In this document: positions 12,151-23,122 of the stretch, one piece after another
Position numbering within the stretch: the first letter of the stretch is position 1
Layout of the letters: each line of letters opens with the position of its first letter
Translations under genes and position numbers: made by a program
Assembly: GCA_037179515.1 (NCBI GenBank)
Contig: JAXCGZ010020863.1
Location: 1-64,000 of the forward strand
Length of the DNA: 64,000 bases
Source of the DNA: Halocaridina rubra
Taxonomy: Eukaryota > Arthropoda > Malacostraca > Decapoda > Atyidae
Direction of reading: 5' to 3'
Notes under the pieces: model-generated
Seen by the model: only the letters and a program-made list of their open reading frames with translations
Databases searched by the model: none
What the model was told of the DNA's origin: nothing

Positions 12151-12738
12151 ATGTATCTAATAGCAGTTTCAACCTAGAATTATCTCTTTTAAGTAGGACA
12201 ATTGTAGATTCTAGCAATCACAACCTTGTTTTGTAAGGCGTTCACCTTTTCAGCATCTGCTTCCAAAATTCTCACTTTATCTGCAAGACTTTCTATCTTT
12301 CGATTTAGGTCTCTTAGGTCGTGTGTTTTTCAGACTCTATGGATTTTACAACCGAAGTTTGAGATTGAAAGAGTTTGTCAAGTTCACCATTCATTGAGAT
12401 ATTCAAGACACTTTCGCTAAAAGTGATTATATTTGTAATTATATCGTTTTTTTACTCGCCTTTTTATGATGTGTTTACCACTGTGTTGTGGAAAGAGTTC
12501 CACAACCTTTGAAAGCAATAGTTGACTTGCTTTGTAGAGTGACTTTTTTTATTTTTTCCAATTCCCTTCTGATGTCCTCACGTGAATATACGAATATTCT
12601 GTCCAGAGATGATATAAATACTTCGGGAAAATTATCAGTATTTACACACGGAACGTCATAAAGGTCACCTTTTTCCGATGAGGACATTCTGGTGTGAATG
12701 GGAGGGGAACTGCGGTATGAGGGGAACTGCAGGTTCAC
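12151..12738 (-). pseudogene. LINE B copy 2 ORF1 N terminus, broken
   Basis: The frame 12738-12475 starts MNLQFPSYRSSPPIHTRMSS, matching copy 1. It is frameshifted near 12530 (KVTL then a shift). Downstream the coiled-coil segment is recognisable in DNA but broken by small indels. Confidence 0.75.
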
Positions 12739-13017
12739 CTAAGAAAGGTCCTTTTTAGGTCAGTCGCGAGAGGTTGTAGTTGAAATCGGTAACACTTGAA
12801 GAGACACTCTCAACGGTTTCTGATATGTTATAAGATTATAATGAATTTTCTTTTTATCTTTTCATACACTAAAGTTGTAATAATCACTCTGACTTAAATT
12901 TCAAGATTTATATATCAGTATGCTTTCGTTAATTTTATAGCTGTGAATTTAAACTCAGTCACATGATAAACACAATATTATCGGGAACTCAATGCATACA
13001 CGTCCTCCCCCTCTCTC

Positions 13018-13560
13018 TCCAGAGAAGATTTGTTCATTTCACTGCTTCAAAATGTAATGAGGTGAGAATAGCACTAGTGCATGAAGGCCCATGTTTGGGT
13101 ACTCAGTAGCAGGAAATCTTCAAGAATCTGTGAACACGAGAGATCTGGGGTGAATGTCTAGAGAACTTTTCTTCGAAAGTGCATATAGATGGTATAGTAT
13201 TGGCAGTATATCTTAGCAAAAATAAGTATGGCTTTCAAGCGTGTGGACAATGATTTCTTAAAAAATATTTAGGACTTATGTGAGGTCTAAGCTTTAATAT
13301 GCAGCACACTTCTGGAATCTGCCTCCGAAAAAATATAAACAAATTCGAAAAAGTCTCACCGACAAAAACTGAAGGACTCCATGTGAAGAGAAATGTATTT
13401 TCTGAGTAGTTTCTCCATATTTTTGCAAGCTATGATGGTTAAGGAAAATGCGTATAGTTCAGAGCTGTGTGTTAACTTTTCTTTCTTAAACATAGATACC
13501 ATGTTCCCTTGTTTCCAATATCTTGGAAACTTCCCAGATTCCAATTACTTTTCATATATT
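13018..13560. pseudogene. Decayed LINE C fragments joined head to head
   Basis: 13018-13370 resembles the LINE C RT C-terminal region on the plus strand. 13385-13560 resembles an earlier RT segment on the minus strand (SLTIIACKNMEKLLRKYISL in one frame). Both carry many indels. 13018-13435 is repeated in inverted orientation at about 15255-15675. Confidence 0.65.
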
Positions 13561-13633
13561 ATGCATAGCACCGCCCATCAATTTCCTTGGCTGGAAAGAA
13601 AGTCACAACCTTGGTTAGGATAGATTAGGTACG

Positions 13634-13660
13634 TTACATTAGGTTAGGTTAGATATTTAT
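13634..13660 (+). repeat. Short TTAGG-type tract
   Basis: A TTAGG tract with flanking degenerate copies (ATTAGGTTAGGTTAGAT). TTAGG is the usual arthropod telomere unit; here it is interstitial and short. Confidence 0.6.
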
Positions 13661-13961
13661 TCCTGCTACTTTTTTCTGTGATTTGTTTTACCTGTGACTT
13701 TTTACCTGGATTCTCAACTTCAGCTTTAGCACACAAATATTATTTCTGACAAAAATAATTATCAGATTAATTCTAACAACATCAAAACCTATCAGCAAAA
13801 GTAGGCTAATCCAAATATTGGTGGGATGCATAAAACGAATCTTAATCCATAAATCATTGTCCAAGTAATTTATTGTCAAATTAATTGTATATAATAAAGT
13901 TTTATATTTTTCTATGAATTGCAACTGGAAAAGATGTACCACATAGGCATGTACTGTATAA

Positions 13962-14192
13962 AATGTAACATAAACTGCAGAAGACGCACCTCAGCACCGT
14001 CAAACCGAGGAAACTCCTCACAACTGGCCAACTGATTACAACACATCACATAATTAAGTAACTGGGGATTGAGTACCTTAGATTATGTTAGGTTAGGTTA
14101 GGTTAGGTAATTTCTGGTTGGCCGAAAACGAGGAGTGCCCTCTCAAGTTGACATTACTGAGGTGCGTCTTCTCTAGTTTATCCTAAAATGTA
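13962..14192. mobile_element. Small terminal-inverted-repeat element containing a TTAGG tract
   Basis: AGAAGACGCACCTCAG at 13979-13994 is perfectly inverted at 14157-14172, and weaker inverted similarity extends about 20 bp outward and 25 bp inward. Inside lies (TTAGG)4 at about 14087-14108. No coding capacity. It could be a MITE-like foldback or a private inverted duplication. Confidence 0.55.
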
Positions 14193-14202
14193 TATAGTAT
14201 GA

Positions 14203-15195
14203 TGGGTGAAATGTCTTTGAATAGTAATATATGATATACTGTATAATTTATTTATCGTAGGATATATGTGATGCCTTCAAATTAATGTACGTCTTCCAAA
14301 GACTATTCTTTTGTTTCAAAATTTGTTTAAATGGTTTGACTGACGCTGTGAGGGACGATTTTCACTTTTTTTTATGGGGGGGACAGATTTGTGATTAAAT
14401 GCTTCTTGAATTGTGTACCTGACCGAAACTGTCATAAGAGGTAGATTTACCAACTTTATTAAAATGAAACGAAGTAGGAAACGAGAAATTTGATGCGAGT
14501 TTACTTATTCTGGACACGACTAGTTACGTCTGCCTATACTAAAATTATTTTTTATAACTTTAATCAAAATCTAACCGAGCTATTAGCAAATCAGACTCCA
14601 AGGTGTACCAATGTTACCGGACAGTTAAAATATTGATAATAGGATATATAAAATTCTAATAAGAGACCCTATCTTTTAACCTCCCTACATTTCGTGCTTT
14701 CATTCAATTCCTTCTAACTCCATTCCCCACTTCCTGCAATGTCTGTCTGGTGGGGTTAAAAGAGTGCTATCAAAATCATTTCTCTCCTTCCTATCTCATC
14801 CCAACCAACCTAGTACCTAGAACATTTCTCAAGTTAAGATGACAGAAGTTAATATATAAAAGGCATTTCTTCACACTTAGCACTGAGCGAATCCATGAGA
14901 GCAAGCAACTTATTAATTTAAAAAAATACAAAATCATATACTTTAAAAGTTTCAATTTTTAATATTACAAAATAAAATTTAATTTGTAATTAAAATATTG
15001 CTTAATTTTATATTAAATATGTCAAATAATTGTATATTAATAAAAGCATGTTAGATTTTGTATTTACCCTTTGTAATAAAATTTTCATCAGAAGTTAAAT
15101 GATAGATTGCATATTAGATTGAAGTTTATATTTACAGGGATTTTCAAACCCATAAACGTGCACTGCTTTATTGTTTTGGTAGAATACATGGAAAT
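14203..15195 (+). repeat. Left arm of a ~1 kb imperfect inverted repeat
   Basis: Matches the reverse complement of 16133-17137, with about 90% identity in sampled blocks. Stretches such as TGACGCTGTGAGGGACGATT and GAACATTTCTCAAGTTAAGA are identical between arms. No convincing open frame. It is AT-rich, and probably two copies of one dispersed repeat in opposite orientation. Confidence 0.8.
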
Positions 15196-15254
15196 TCCTC
15201 ACAAATGGCCAACTGAAAATAACGCATCTCATAATTAAGCAACTGGGGATAGAG

Positions 15255-15675
15255 TAGCATAGCTTGCAAAAATATGGAGAAACTATTCAGAAAATACATT
15301 TCTCTTCACTTGGAGTCCTTTAGTTTTTGTCAGTGAGACTTCTGAATTTGTCTATATTTTTTTTTCGGAGGCAGATTCCAGAAGTGTGCTGCATATTCAA
15401 GCTAAGACCACACATAAGTCCTAAATATTTTTGAACATTTCATTGTCCACATGCTTGAAAGCCACACTTATATTTGCTAAGATATACTGCCTTTACTATA
15501 CCATTTGTATGCATTTCCGAAGACAAGTCCTCTAGACATTCACCCCAGATCTCTCGTGTTCACAGATTCTTGAAGTTTTCCTGCTACTGAGTACCCAAAC
15601 ATGGGCCTTCATGCACTGGTGCCATTCTCATCTCTTTGCATTTTGAAACAATGAATTGGACAAATCTTCTCTGGC
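15255..15675 (-). pseudogene. Decayed LINE C fragment in the loop of the large inverted repeat
   Basis: The reverse complement matches 13018-13435 closely and, more distantly, the LINE C RT C-terminal region. The 15255-15330 end carries a plus-sense RT piece resembling TTTGCAAACTTATGGAGAAAC of copy 2. Many indels; no function. Confidence 0.65.
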
Positions 15676-16132
15676 AAGAATTCCTATTCTGGTTGATAGT
15701 ATGCAACAACTAATCATTCTCCCATATTCCTCTTAAATTTCGCACATCTCGTGTACACATTTATAAAAATATGAAATCTCTTTTCGATAGTTCTTCCTCA
15801 TTTCTCTCTCGGTCCCCTACTCTCAGGCAACATTTCCATCTTGTCGTTTTTAATAACTGGGCTTTCCATACCCCTGTCACCAGTTTTGCATTACTCTCTT
15901 TTAGTCCTCTAACTCAATCCTCATCACTGGACATTTTCCAATCTGATTACGTCTATTTAAATGCCGATTCCAGAAGTGTCCATGACCAAATATTTTCCTA
16001 TTAGTGCATATGTCACTGACACAAAGATTAAAACAATTTGTATATATTTTTCTTTTACGTTTTATGTATTACTTATCCCCCATTTGGGGATGGACAGGCT
16101 GAGGCTGTGGGCTTAAATGCAAGTTCATCAAC
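15676..16132. other. Remainder of inverted-repeat loop; no gene recognised
   Basis: A 77-codon frame (15771-16004, +) has no recognisable motif and lies inside repeat-derived sequence, so I do not call it a gene. Confidence 0.4.
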
Positions 16133-17137
16133 TCCATGTATTCTACCAAATCAGTAAGGCAGTTCACGTTTATGGGTTTGAAAATCCCTGTAAATATAAG
16201 ACTTCAAATCTTAATTACGATCTATGACTTTAACTTCTGATGAAAATTTTATTACAAAGGGTAAATACAATATCTAACATCTTGTTATTAATATACAATT
16301 ATTTGAAAAATTTAATATAAAATAAAGCAATTTTTTAATTACAAATTAAATTTTATTTTCTAATATTAAAAATTGAAATTTTTAAAGTATATGATTTTTT
16401 ATTTTTTTAAATTAATAAGTTGTTTACTCTCATGGATTCGCTCAGCGCTAAGTGTGAAGAAATGCCTTTTATATATTAACTTCTGTCATCTTAACTTGAG
16501 AAATGTTCTAGGTACTAGGTTGGTTGGGATGGGCTAAGACAGAGATGAAATGGTTTTGATAGCACTCTCTTAACCCCACCAGGCTGTCACTGCAGGAAAT
16601 GGGGATGTGGAATGGAGTTAGAAGGAATTGGATGAAAGCACGAAATGTGGCGAGGTTAAAAGATAGGGTCTCTTATTAGAATTTAATATATCCTATTATC
16701 AATATTTTAAATGTCCGGTAACATTGGTACACCTTGGAGTCTGATTTACTAATAGCTCGATTAGATTTTGATTAAAGTTACAAAATGTAGTTTTAGTATA
16801 GGCAGACGTAACGAGTGTTGTCCAGAATAAGTAAACTCGTATCAAATTTCTCGTCTCCTACTTGGCTTCATTTTAATAAAGTTGGTGAATTTTCCGCGTA
16901 TGACAGTGTCGGTCAGGTACGTAAATCAAGAGGCATTTAATCATAAAATTGTAAAAAAGAAGAAAAAAAGTGAAAATCGTCCCTCACAGCGTCAGTCAAA
17001 CCATTTAAATAAGTTTGGAAACAAAAGAATAAAACCGTTGGTAGACGTACATTAAGTTGAAGGCATCATATATATCCTACGATATACAATTATACAGTAT
17101 ATCATATATTACTATTTAAAGGCATTACACCATAACC
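16133..17137 (-). repeat. Right arm of the ~1 kb imperfect inverted repeat
   Basis: Inverted partner of 14203-15195, separated by a 937-bp loop. Scattered substitutions and small indels show the duplication is not recent, or that the arms are two independent copies of one family. Confidence 0.8.
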
Positions 17138-17167
17138 TCCGAGAGAGATGGCCTGGTCCATTGGTCG

Positions 17168-17354
17168 TGACGTCACACCATCTCTGGTTCTGCTTTACCG
17201 CCCGCTCCCGTTATATAGCACACACAGTATTTTCCCCATTCTCGCTCTTGCAGTATCTTATTGAGCTGAATCCATGGCAGCATCACCGTATATTATCAGT
17301 GATAGATCAAGCAGTCCATTAAAATATGTGATTACTGTACATAGATGCAAGTAA
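17168..17354 (+). promoter_or_regulatory. Possible promoter: CRE, TATA box and short first exon
   Basis: A perfect cAMP-response-element palindrome TGACGTCA at 17168-17175 is followed by a TATA-like TATATAG at 17212-17218. An ATG at 17274 in favourable context opens 26 codons to a TAA at 17352, and a GTAAAT donor-like string at about 17351 could end a first exon. No downstream exon is recognised, so this could be chance or the 5' end of a repeat. Confidence 0.3.
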
Positions 17355-17470
17355 ATGATATTAGGCCTATTTTTTGTCAGCTGTTATCACATTTTATCGT
17401 CTGCTAATTCTCTTACGAATTATAGTCAAAGTCTTTACATCCGAGTCTGTGATGTATGTTGAGTATCTTT

Positions 17471-17622
17471 ATATGAGTGTGACAACAAGACAGGCAAAAG
17501 AAATTGCCCTCATCAGGCAAAAAAGAAACGGAGATGGAGTGTTGTGACTCTACAGATGTGAGGGGATAATAAGAGACGTGTAATGAATATGAAGGAATAT
17601 TCTGTGTAGATGTAGGCATAGA
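17471..17622 (-). mobile_element. LINE E 3' end, copy 1
   Basis: Matches LINE E copies 2-4 at 49803, 54597 and 59612: a GTGTGACA string then AGGCAAA-type and GATGTGAGGGGATAATAA-type strings in the same order. Only the 3' untranslated part is present. Confidence 0.7.
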
Positions 17623-17788
17623 AAAAACTTATCATCAAAGCTGACCTGGTCAGTCCTATATAATTCCAAGACCTTCAGCTGTAGTATCACAACGGGTGGC
17701 TCTACCATGTGCCAACCTCCTACATGGCAAATATGTTCGTGTTCAATGATTTAAATGAATTTCGCAATTGTCATTCTAATACGTATTA

Positions 17789-17790
<2 letters not shown>

Positions 17791-17865
<75 letters not shown>
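17791..17865 (+). repeat. (TA)n microsatellite
   Basis: About 37 TA units at the left edge of the tRNA-like array. Confidence 0.97.
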
Positions 17866-17866
<1 letters not shown>

Positions 17867-17875
17867 CCAATTAAG

Positions 17876-18868
17876 CACATTACATATGTTTTCACATATG
17901 TAATGTGCTTAATTGGTTATTTCATGGCCCGAATGAGATTGGGAATTGAATTAAATGCTTAAATGAAGCCACTAGTGAGGTTGGGGAATCTGTAATATGA
18001 ACATAGTGGCATTCAGTTAGAATGCGTTCATTCCTAAGTATAGCAGATATAAGCTATAAGGTTGGATTCCTTTTAACCTTCTGTGGTGTAGTGGTAGCGC
18101 CTTGACTTAGGAATCATAAGTCCTAGGTTCGAGTCCCGGTCGGGGTAAAAATTGATTCATGTTTTCACATATGTAATGTGCTTAACTGGTTATTTCATGA
18201 CCCGAATGAGATTGGGAATTGAATTAAATGCTTAAATGAAGCCACTAGTGAGGTTGGGGAATCTGTAATATGAACATAGTGGCATTCAGTTAGAATGCGT
18301 TCATTCCTAAGTATAGCAGATATAAGCTATAAGGTTGGATTCCTTTTAACCTTCTGTGGTGTAGTGGTAGCGCCTTGACTTAGGAATCATAAGTCCTAGG
18401 TTCGAGTCCCGGTCGGGGTAAAAAATTGATTCATGTTTTCACATATGTAATGTGCTTAATTGGTTATTTCATGGCCCGAATGAGATTGGGAATTGAATTA
18501 AATGCTTAAATGAAGCCACTAGTGAGGTTGGGGAATCTGTAATATGAACATAGTGGCATTCAGTTAGAATGCGTTCATTCCTAAGTATAGAAGATATAAG
18601 CTAGTACAGTGGTAATGCGCTGGCTTCGCATTCACGAGGTCGAAAGATCGGTTCCTGTCCAAGACCGAGAGTTTAAGCTGTTTACTGGCAGGAACTGCTG
18701 AGGTTGGACACCACAGTGGGGGGTTGGGGCTTGCCCTGGCTGACGAATACCCATTGTATTGAAATGGAAATAAAGTTTGTTTGTTTTAACCTTCTGTGGT
18801 GTAGTGGTAGCGCCTTGACTTAGGAATCATAACTCCTAGGTTCGAGTCCCGGTCGGGGTAAAAAATGA

Positions 18869-18870
<2 letters not shown>
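17876..18870 (+). repeat. tRNA-like tandem array, block 1 (3 forward units)
   Basis: Three ~273-bp units with tRNA-like cores at about 18078, 18351 and 18791. Each core has an A-box-like TGGTGTAGTGGTAGC and a B box GGTTCGAGTCC, the internal Pol III promoter of a tRNA, followed by CCGGTCGGGGTA and a short A run. The acceptor-stem halves do not pair, so these are tRNA-derived rather than working tRNA genes. The units are an older subtype (TTAGGAATCATAAG, ACTAGTGAGG) than blocks 2 and 3. Unit 3 is interrupted by SINE F. Confidence 0.85.
18604..18788 (+). mobile_element. SINE F copy 1 (tRNA-derived)
   Basis: Inserted in the third array unit. The head GTACAGTGGTAATGCGCTGG resembles a tRNA A-box region. 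The tail GAATACCCATTGTAT...GAAATGGAAATAAAG plus TTTG repeats matches the 3' end of LINE B. It replaces about 14 bp of the unit; no clear target-site duplication. Confidence 0.82.
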
Positions 18871-20427
<1,557 letters not shown>

Positions 20428-20437
<10 letters not shown>

Positions 20438-22028
20438 AAAATGAAGCCACGAGTGAGGTTGGGGAATCTGTAAAATGAACATAGTGGCATTCAGTTAGAA
20501 TGCGTTCATTCCCAAGTATAGCAGATATAAGCTATAAGGTTGGGTTCCTTTTAACCTTCTGTGGTGTAGTGGTAGCGCCTTGACTTAGTAATCATAAGTC
20601 CTAGGTTCGAGTCCCGGTCGGGGTAAAAAAATTATTCATGTTTTCACATATGTAATGTGCTTATTTGATATTTCATGCCCGAATGAGATTGGGAATTGAA
20701 TTAAATGCTAAAATGAAGCCACGAGTGAGGTTGGGGAATCTGTAAAATGAACATAGTGGCTTTCAGTTAGAATGCGTTCATTCCCAAGTATAGCAGATAT
20801 AAGCTATAAGGTTGGGTTCCTTTTAACCTTCTGTGGTGTAGTGGTAGCGCCTTGACTTAGTAATCATAAGTCCTAGGTTCGAGTCCCGGTCGGGGTAAAA
20901 AAAATTATTCATGTTTTCACATATGTAATGTGCTTATTTGATATTTCATGCCCGAATGAGATTGGGAATTGAATTAAATGCTAAAATGAAGCCACGAGTG
21001 AGGTTGGGGAATCTGTAAAATGAACATAGTGGCATTCAGTTAGAATGCGTTCATTCCCAAGTATAGCAGATATAAGCTATAAGGTTGGGTTCCTTTTAAC
21101 CTTCTGTGGTGTAGTGGTAGCGCCTTGACTTAGTAATCATAAGTCCTAGGTTCGAGTCCCGGTCGGGGTAAAAAAAAATTATTCATGTTTTCACATATGT
21201 AATGTGCTTATTTGATATTTCATGCCCGAATGAGATTGGGAATTGAATTAAATGCTAAAATGAAGCCACGAGTGAGGTTGGGGAATCTGTAAAATGAACA
21301 TAGTGGCATTCAGTTAGAATGCGTTCATTCCCAAGTATAGCAGATATAAGCTATAAGGTTGGGTTCCTTTTAACCTTCTGTGGTGTAGTGGTAGCGCCTT
21401 GACTTAGTAATCATAAGTCCTAGGTTCGAGTCCCGGTCGGGGTAAAAAAATTATTCATGTTTTCACATATGTAATGTGCTTATTTGATATTTCATGCCCG
21501 AATGAGATTGGGAATTGAATTAAATGCTAAAATGAAGCCACGAGTGAGGTTGGGGAATCTGTAAAATGAACATAGTGGCATTCAGTTAGAATGCGTTCAT
21601 TCCCAAGTATAGCAGATATAAGCTATAAGGTTGGGTTCCTTTTAACCTTCTGTGGTGTAGTGGTAGCGCCTTGACTTAGTAATCATAAGTCCTAGGTTCG
21701 AGTCCCGGTCGGGGTAAAAAAATTATTCATGTTTTCACATATGTAATGTGCTTATTTGATATTTCATGCCCGAATGAGATTGGGAATTGAATTAAATGCT
21801 AAAATGAAGCCACGAGTGAGGTTGGGGAATCTGTAAAATGAACATAGTGGCATTCAGTTAGAATGCGTTCATTCCCAAGTATAGCAGATATAAGCTATAA
21901 GGTTGGGTTCCTTTTAACCTTCTGTGGTGTAGTGGTAGCGCCTTGACTTAGTAATCATAAGTCCTAGGTTCGAGTCCCGGTCGGGGTAAAAAAATTATTC
22001 ATGTTTTCACATATGTAATGTGCTTATT

Positions 22029-22032
<4 letters not shown>
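20428..22032 (+). repeat. tRNA-like tandem array, block 3 (6 forward units)
   Basis: Six units with cores (CTGTGGTGTAGTGG) at 20559, 20831, 21104, 21378, 21650 and 21922, spacing 272-274 bp, nearly identical. A 6-bp GACTTA/TAAGTC anticodon-like stem with a 7-base loop (GTAATCA) can be drawn, but the acceptor stem fails. With block 2 this forms a palindrome of about 2.7 kb with almost no spacer. Confidence 0.9.
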
Positions 22033-22115
<83 letters not shown>

Positions 22116-22117
22116 AA
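22033..22117 (+). repeat. (TA)n then (AAT)n microsatellite
   Basis: A TA run to about 22101, then AAT units that merge with the tail of SINE F copy 2. Confidence 0.95.
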
Positions 22118-22300
22118 TAAACTTTATTTCCATTTTACAATGGGTATTCGTCAGCCAGGACAAGCCCCAACCCCCCACTGTGATGTCCACCCACAGCAGT
22201 TCCTGCCAGTAAACAGCTTAAACTCTCGGTCTTGGACGGGGACCGATCTTTCGACCTCGTGAATGCGAAGCCAGCGCGTTACCACTGTACTATGCATTGT
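22118..22300 (-). mobile_element. SINE F copy 2
   Basis: Minus-strand copy. Read in its own sense it has the tRNA-like head GTACAGTGGTAACGCGCTGG, a central CAGGAACTGCTG-type body and the tail CCCATTGTAAAATGGAAATAAAG followed by (TTA)n. Confidence 0.85.
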
Positions 22301-22606
22301 ATGGAATTTTTTGAAAGTCCATTTTAATTTTACTCGTACTGATACCATTTAAATATTACAAAAAATATTTCTTAATATTAAATTTTACTAAATGAAAATT
22401 ATTTAAAAGCATTACTTCCAGCCTACGTGTGCGAAATGCTAAACATATGTATAAGTAAATTGTACAAAATTGTACAGAAATAAAACGAAAGATTTTGTCA
22501 CAGTTCGTCCCTGGCACCCTTGGTGTTAGGTCACGCTAAAACATCGTCCTTTTGTTAGGGAAAGGACAGAAAGAAGGGGGGAGTGACAATTATATTGTAT
22601 ACAAAC
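22301..22606. other. Interval with no recognised feature
   Basis: AT-rich sequence between SINE F copy 2 and a long TA tract; no open frame or repeat recognised. Confidence 0.4.
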
Positions 22607-22609
22607 ATA

Positions 22610-22906
<297 letters not shown>

Positions 22907-23122
22907 TAAAAAGAAAATAAATAAATAAATATCGAGTAAAATAACGTTTTTGAAAAATATACTTTAAAGAAAGAAAATTCCGACTCAATTTACTGTATTT
23001 CTGACCGTTACGGCTGTGGTAAAGAACATACCCCATAGTGAGTGCGAGAGGGAATCTCATACCTCCCTACCAGTGCATCATTGTGTGTGTTAAAATACTT
23101 ACACACACACACACACACACAC
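22907..23122. other. Short unannotated stretch ending in (CA)n
   Basis: No gene seen. A CA run at about 23101-23122 directly abuts the 5' truncation point of LINE C copy 2. Confidence 0.5.

Larger units (their letters stand above)
10835..13015 (-). mobile_element. LINE B copy 2, rearranged, with a nested RTE fragment
   Basis: Minus-strand LINE B with 5' UTR (12741-13015), ORF1 N terminus (12738 down to about 12151), a nested plus-strand RTE fragment (about 11893-12150), ORF1 C terminus (about 11860-11227) and the start of the endonuclease (to 10835). Relative to copy 1, about 530 bp of ORF1 (the 6907-7440 equivalent) are missing. Its endonuclease matches copy 3, not copy 1. Confidence 0.82.

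Noticed and set aside
15771..16004. 77-codon frame in the loop of the large inverted repeat
   Set aside because: No motif, repeat-derived surroundings, no promoter or splice support.
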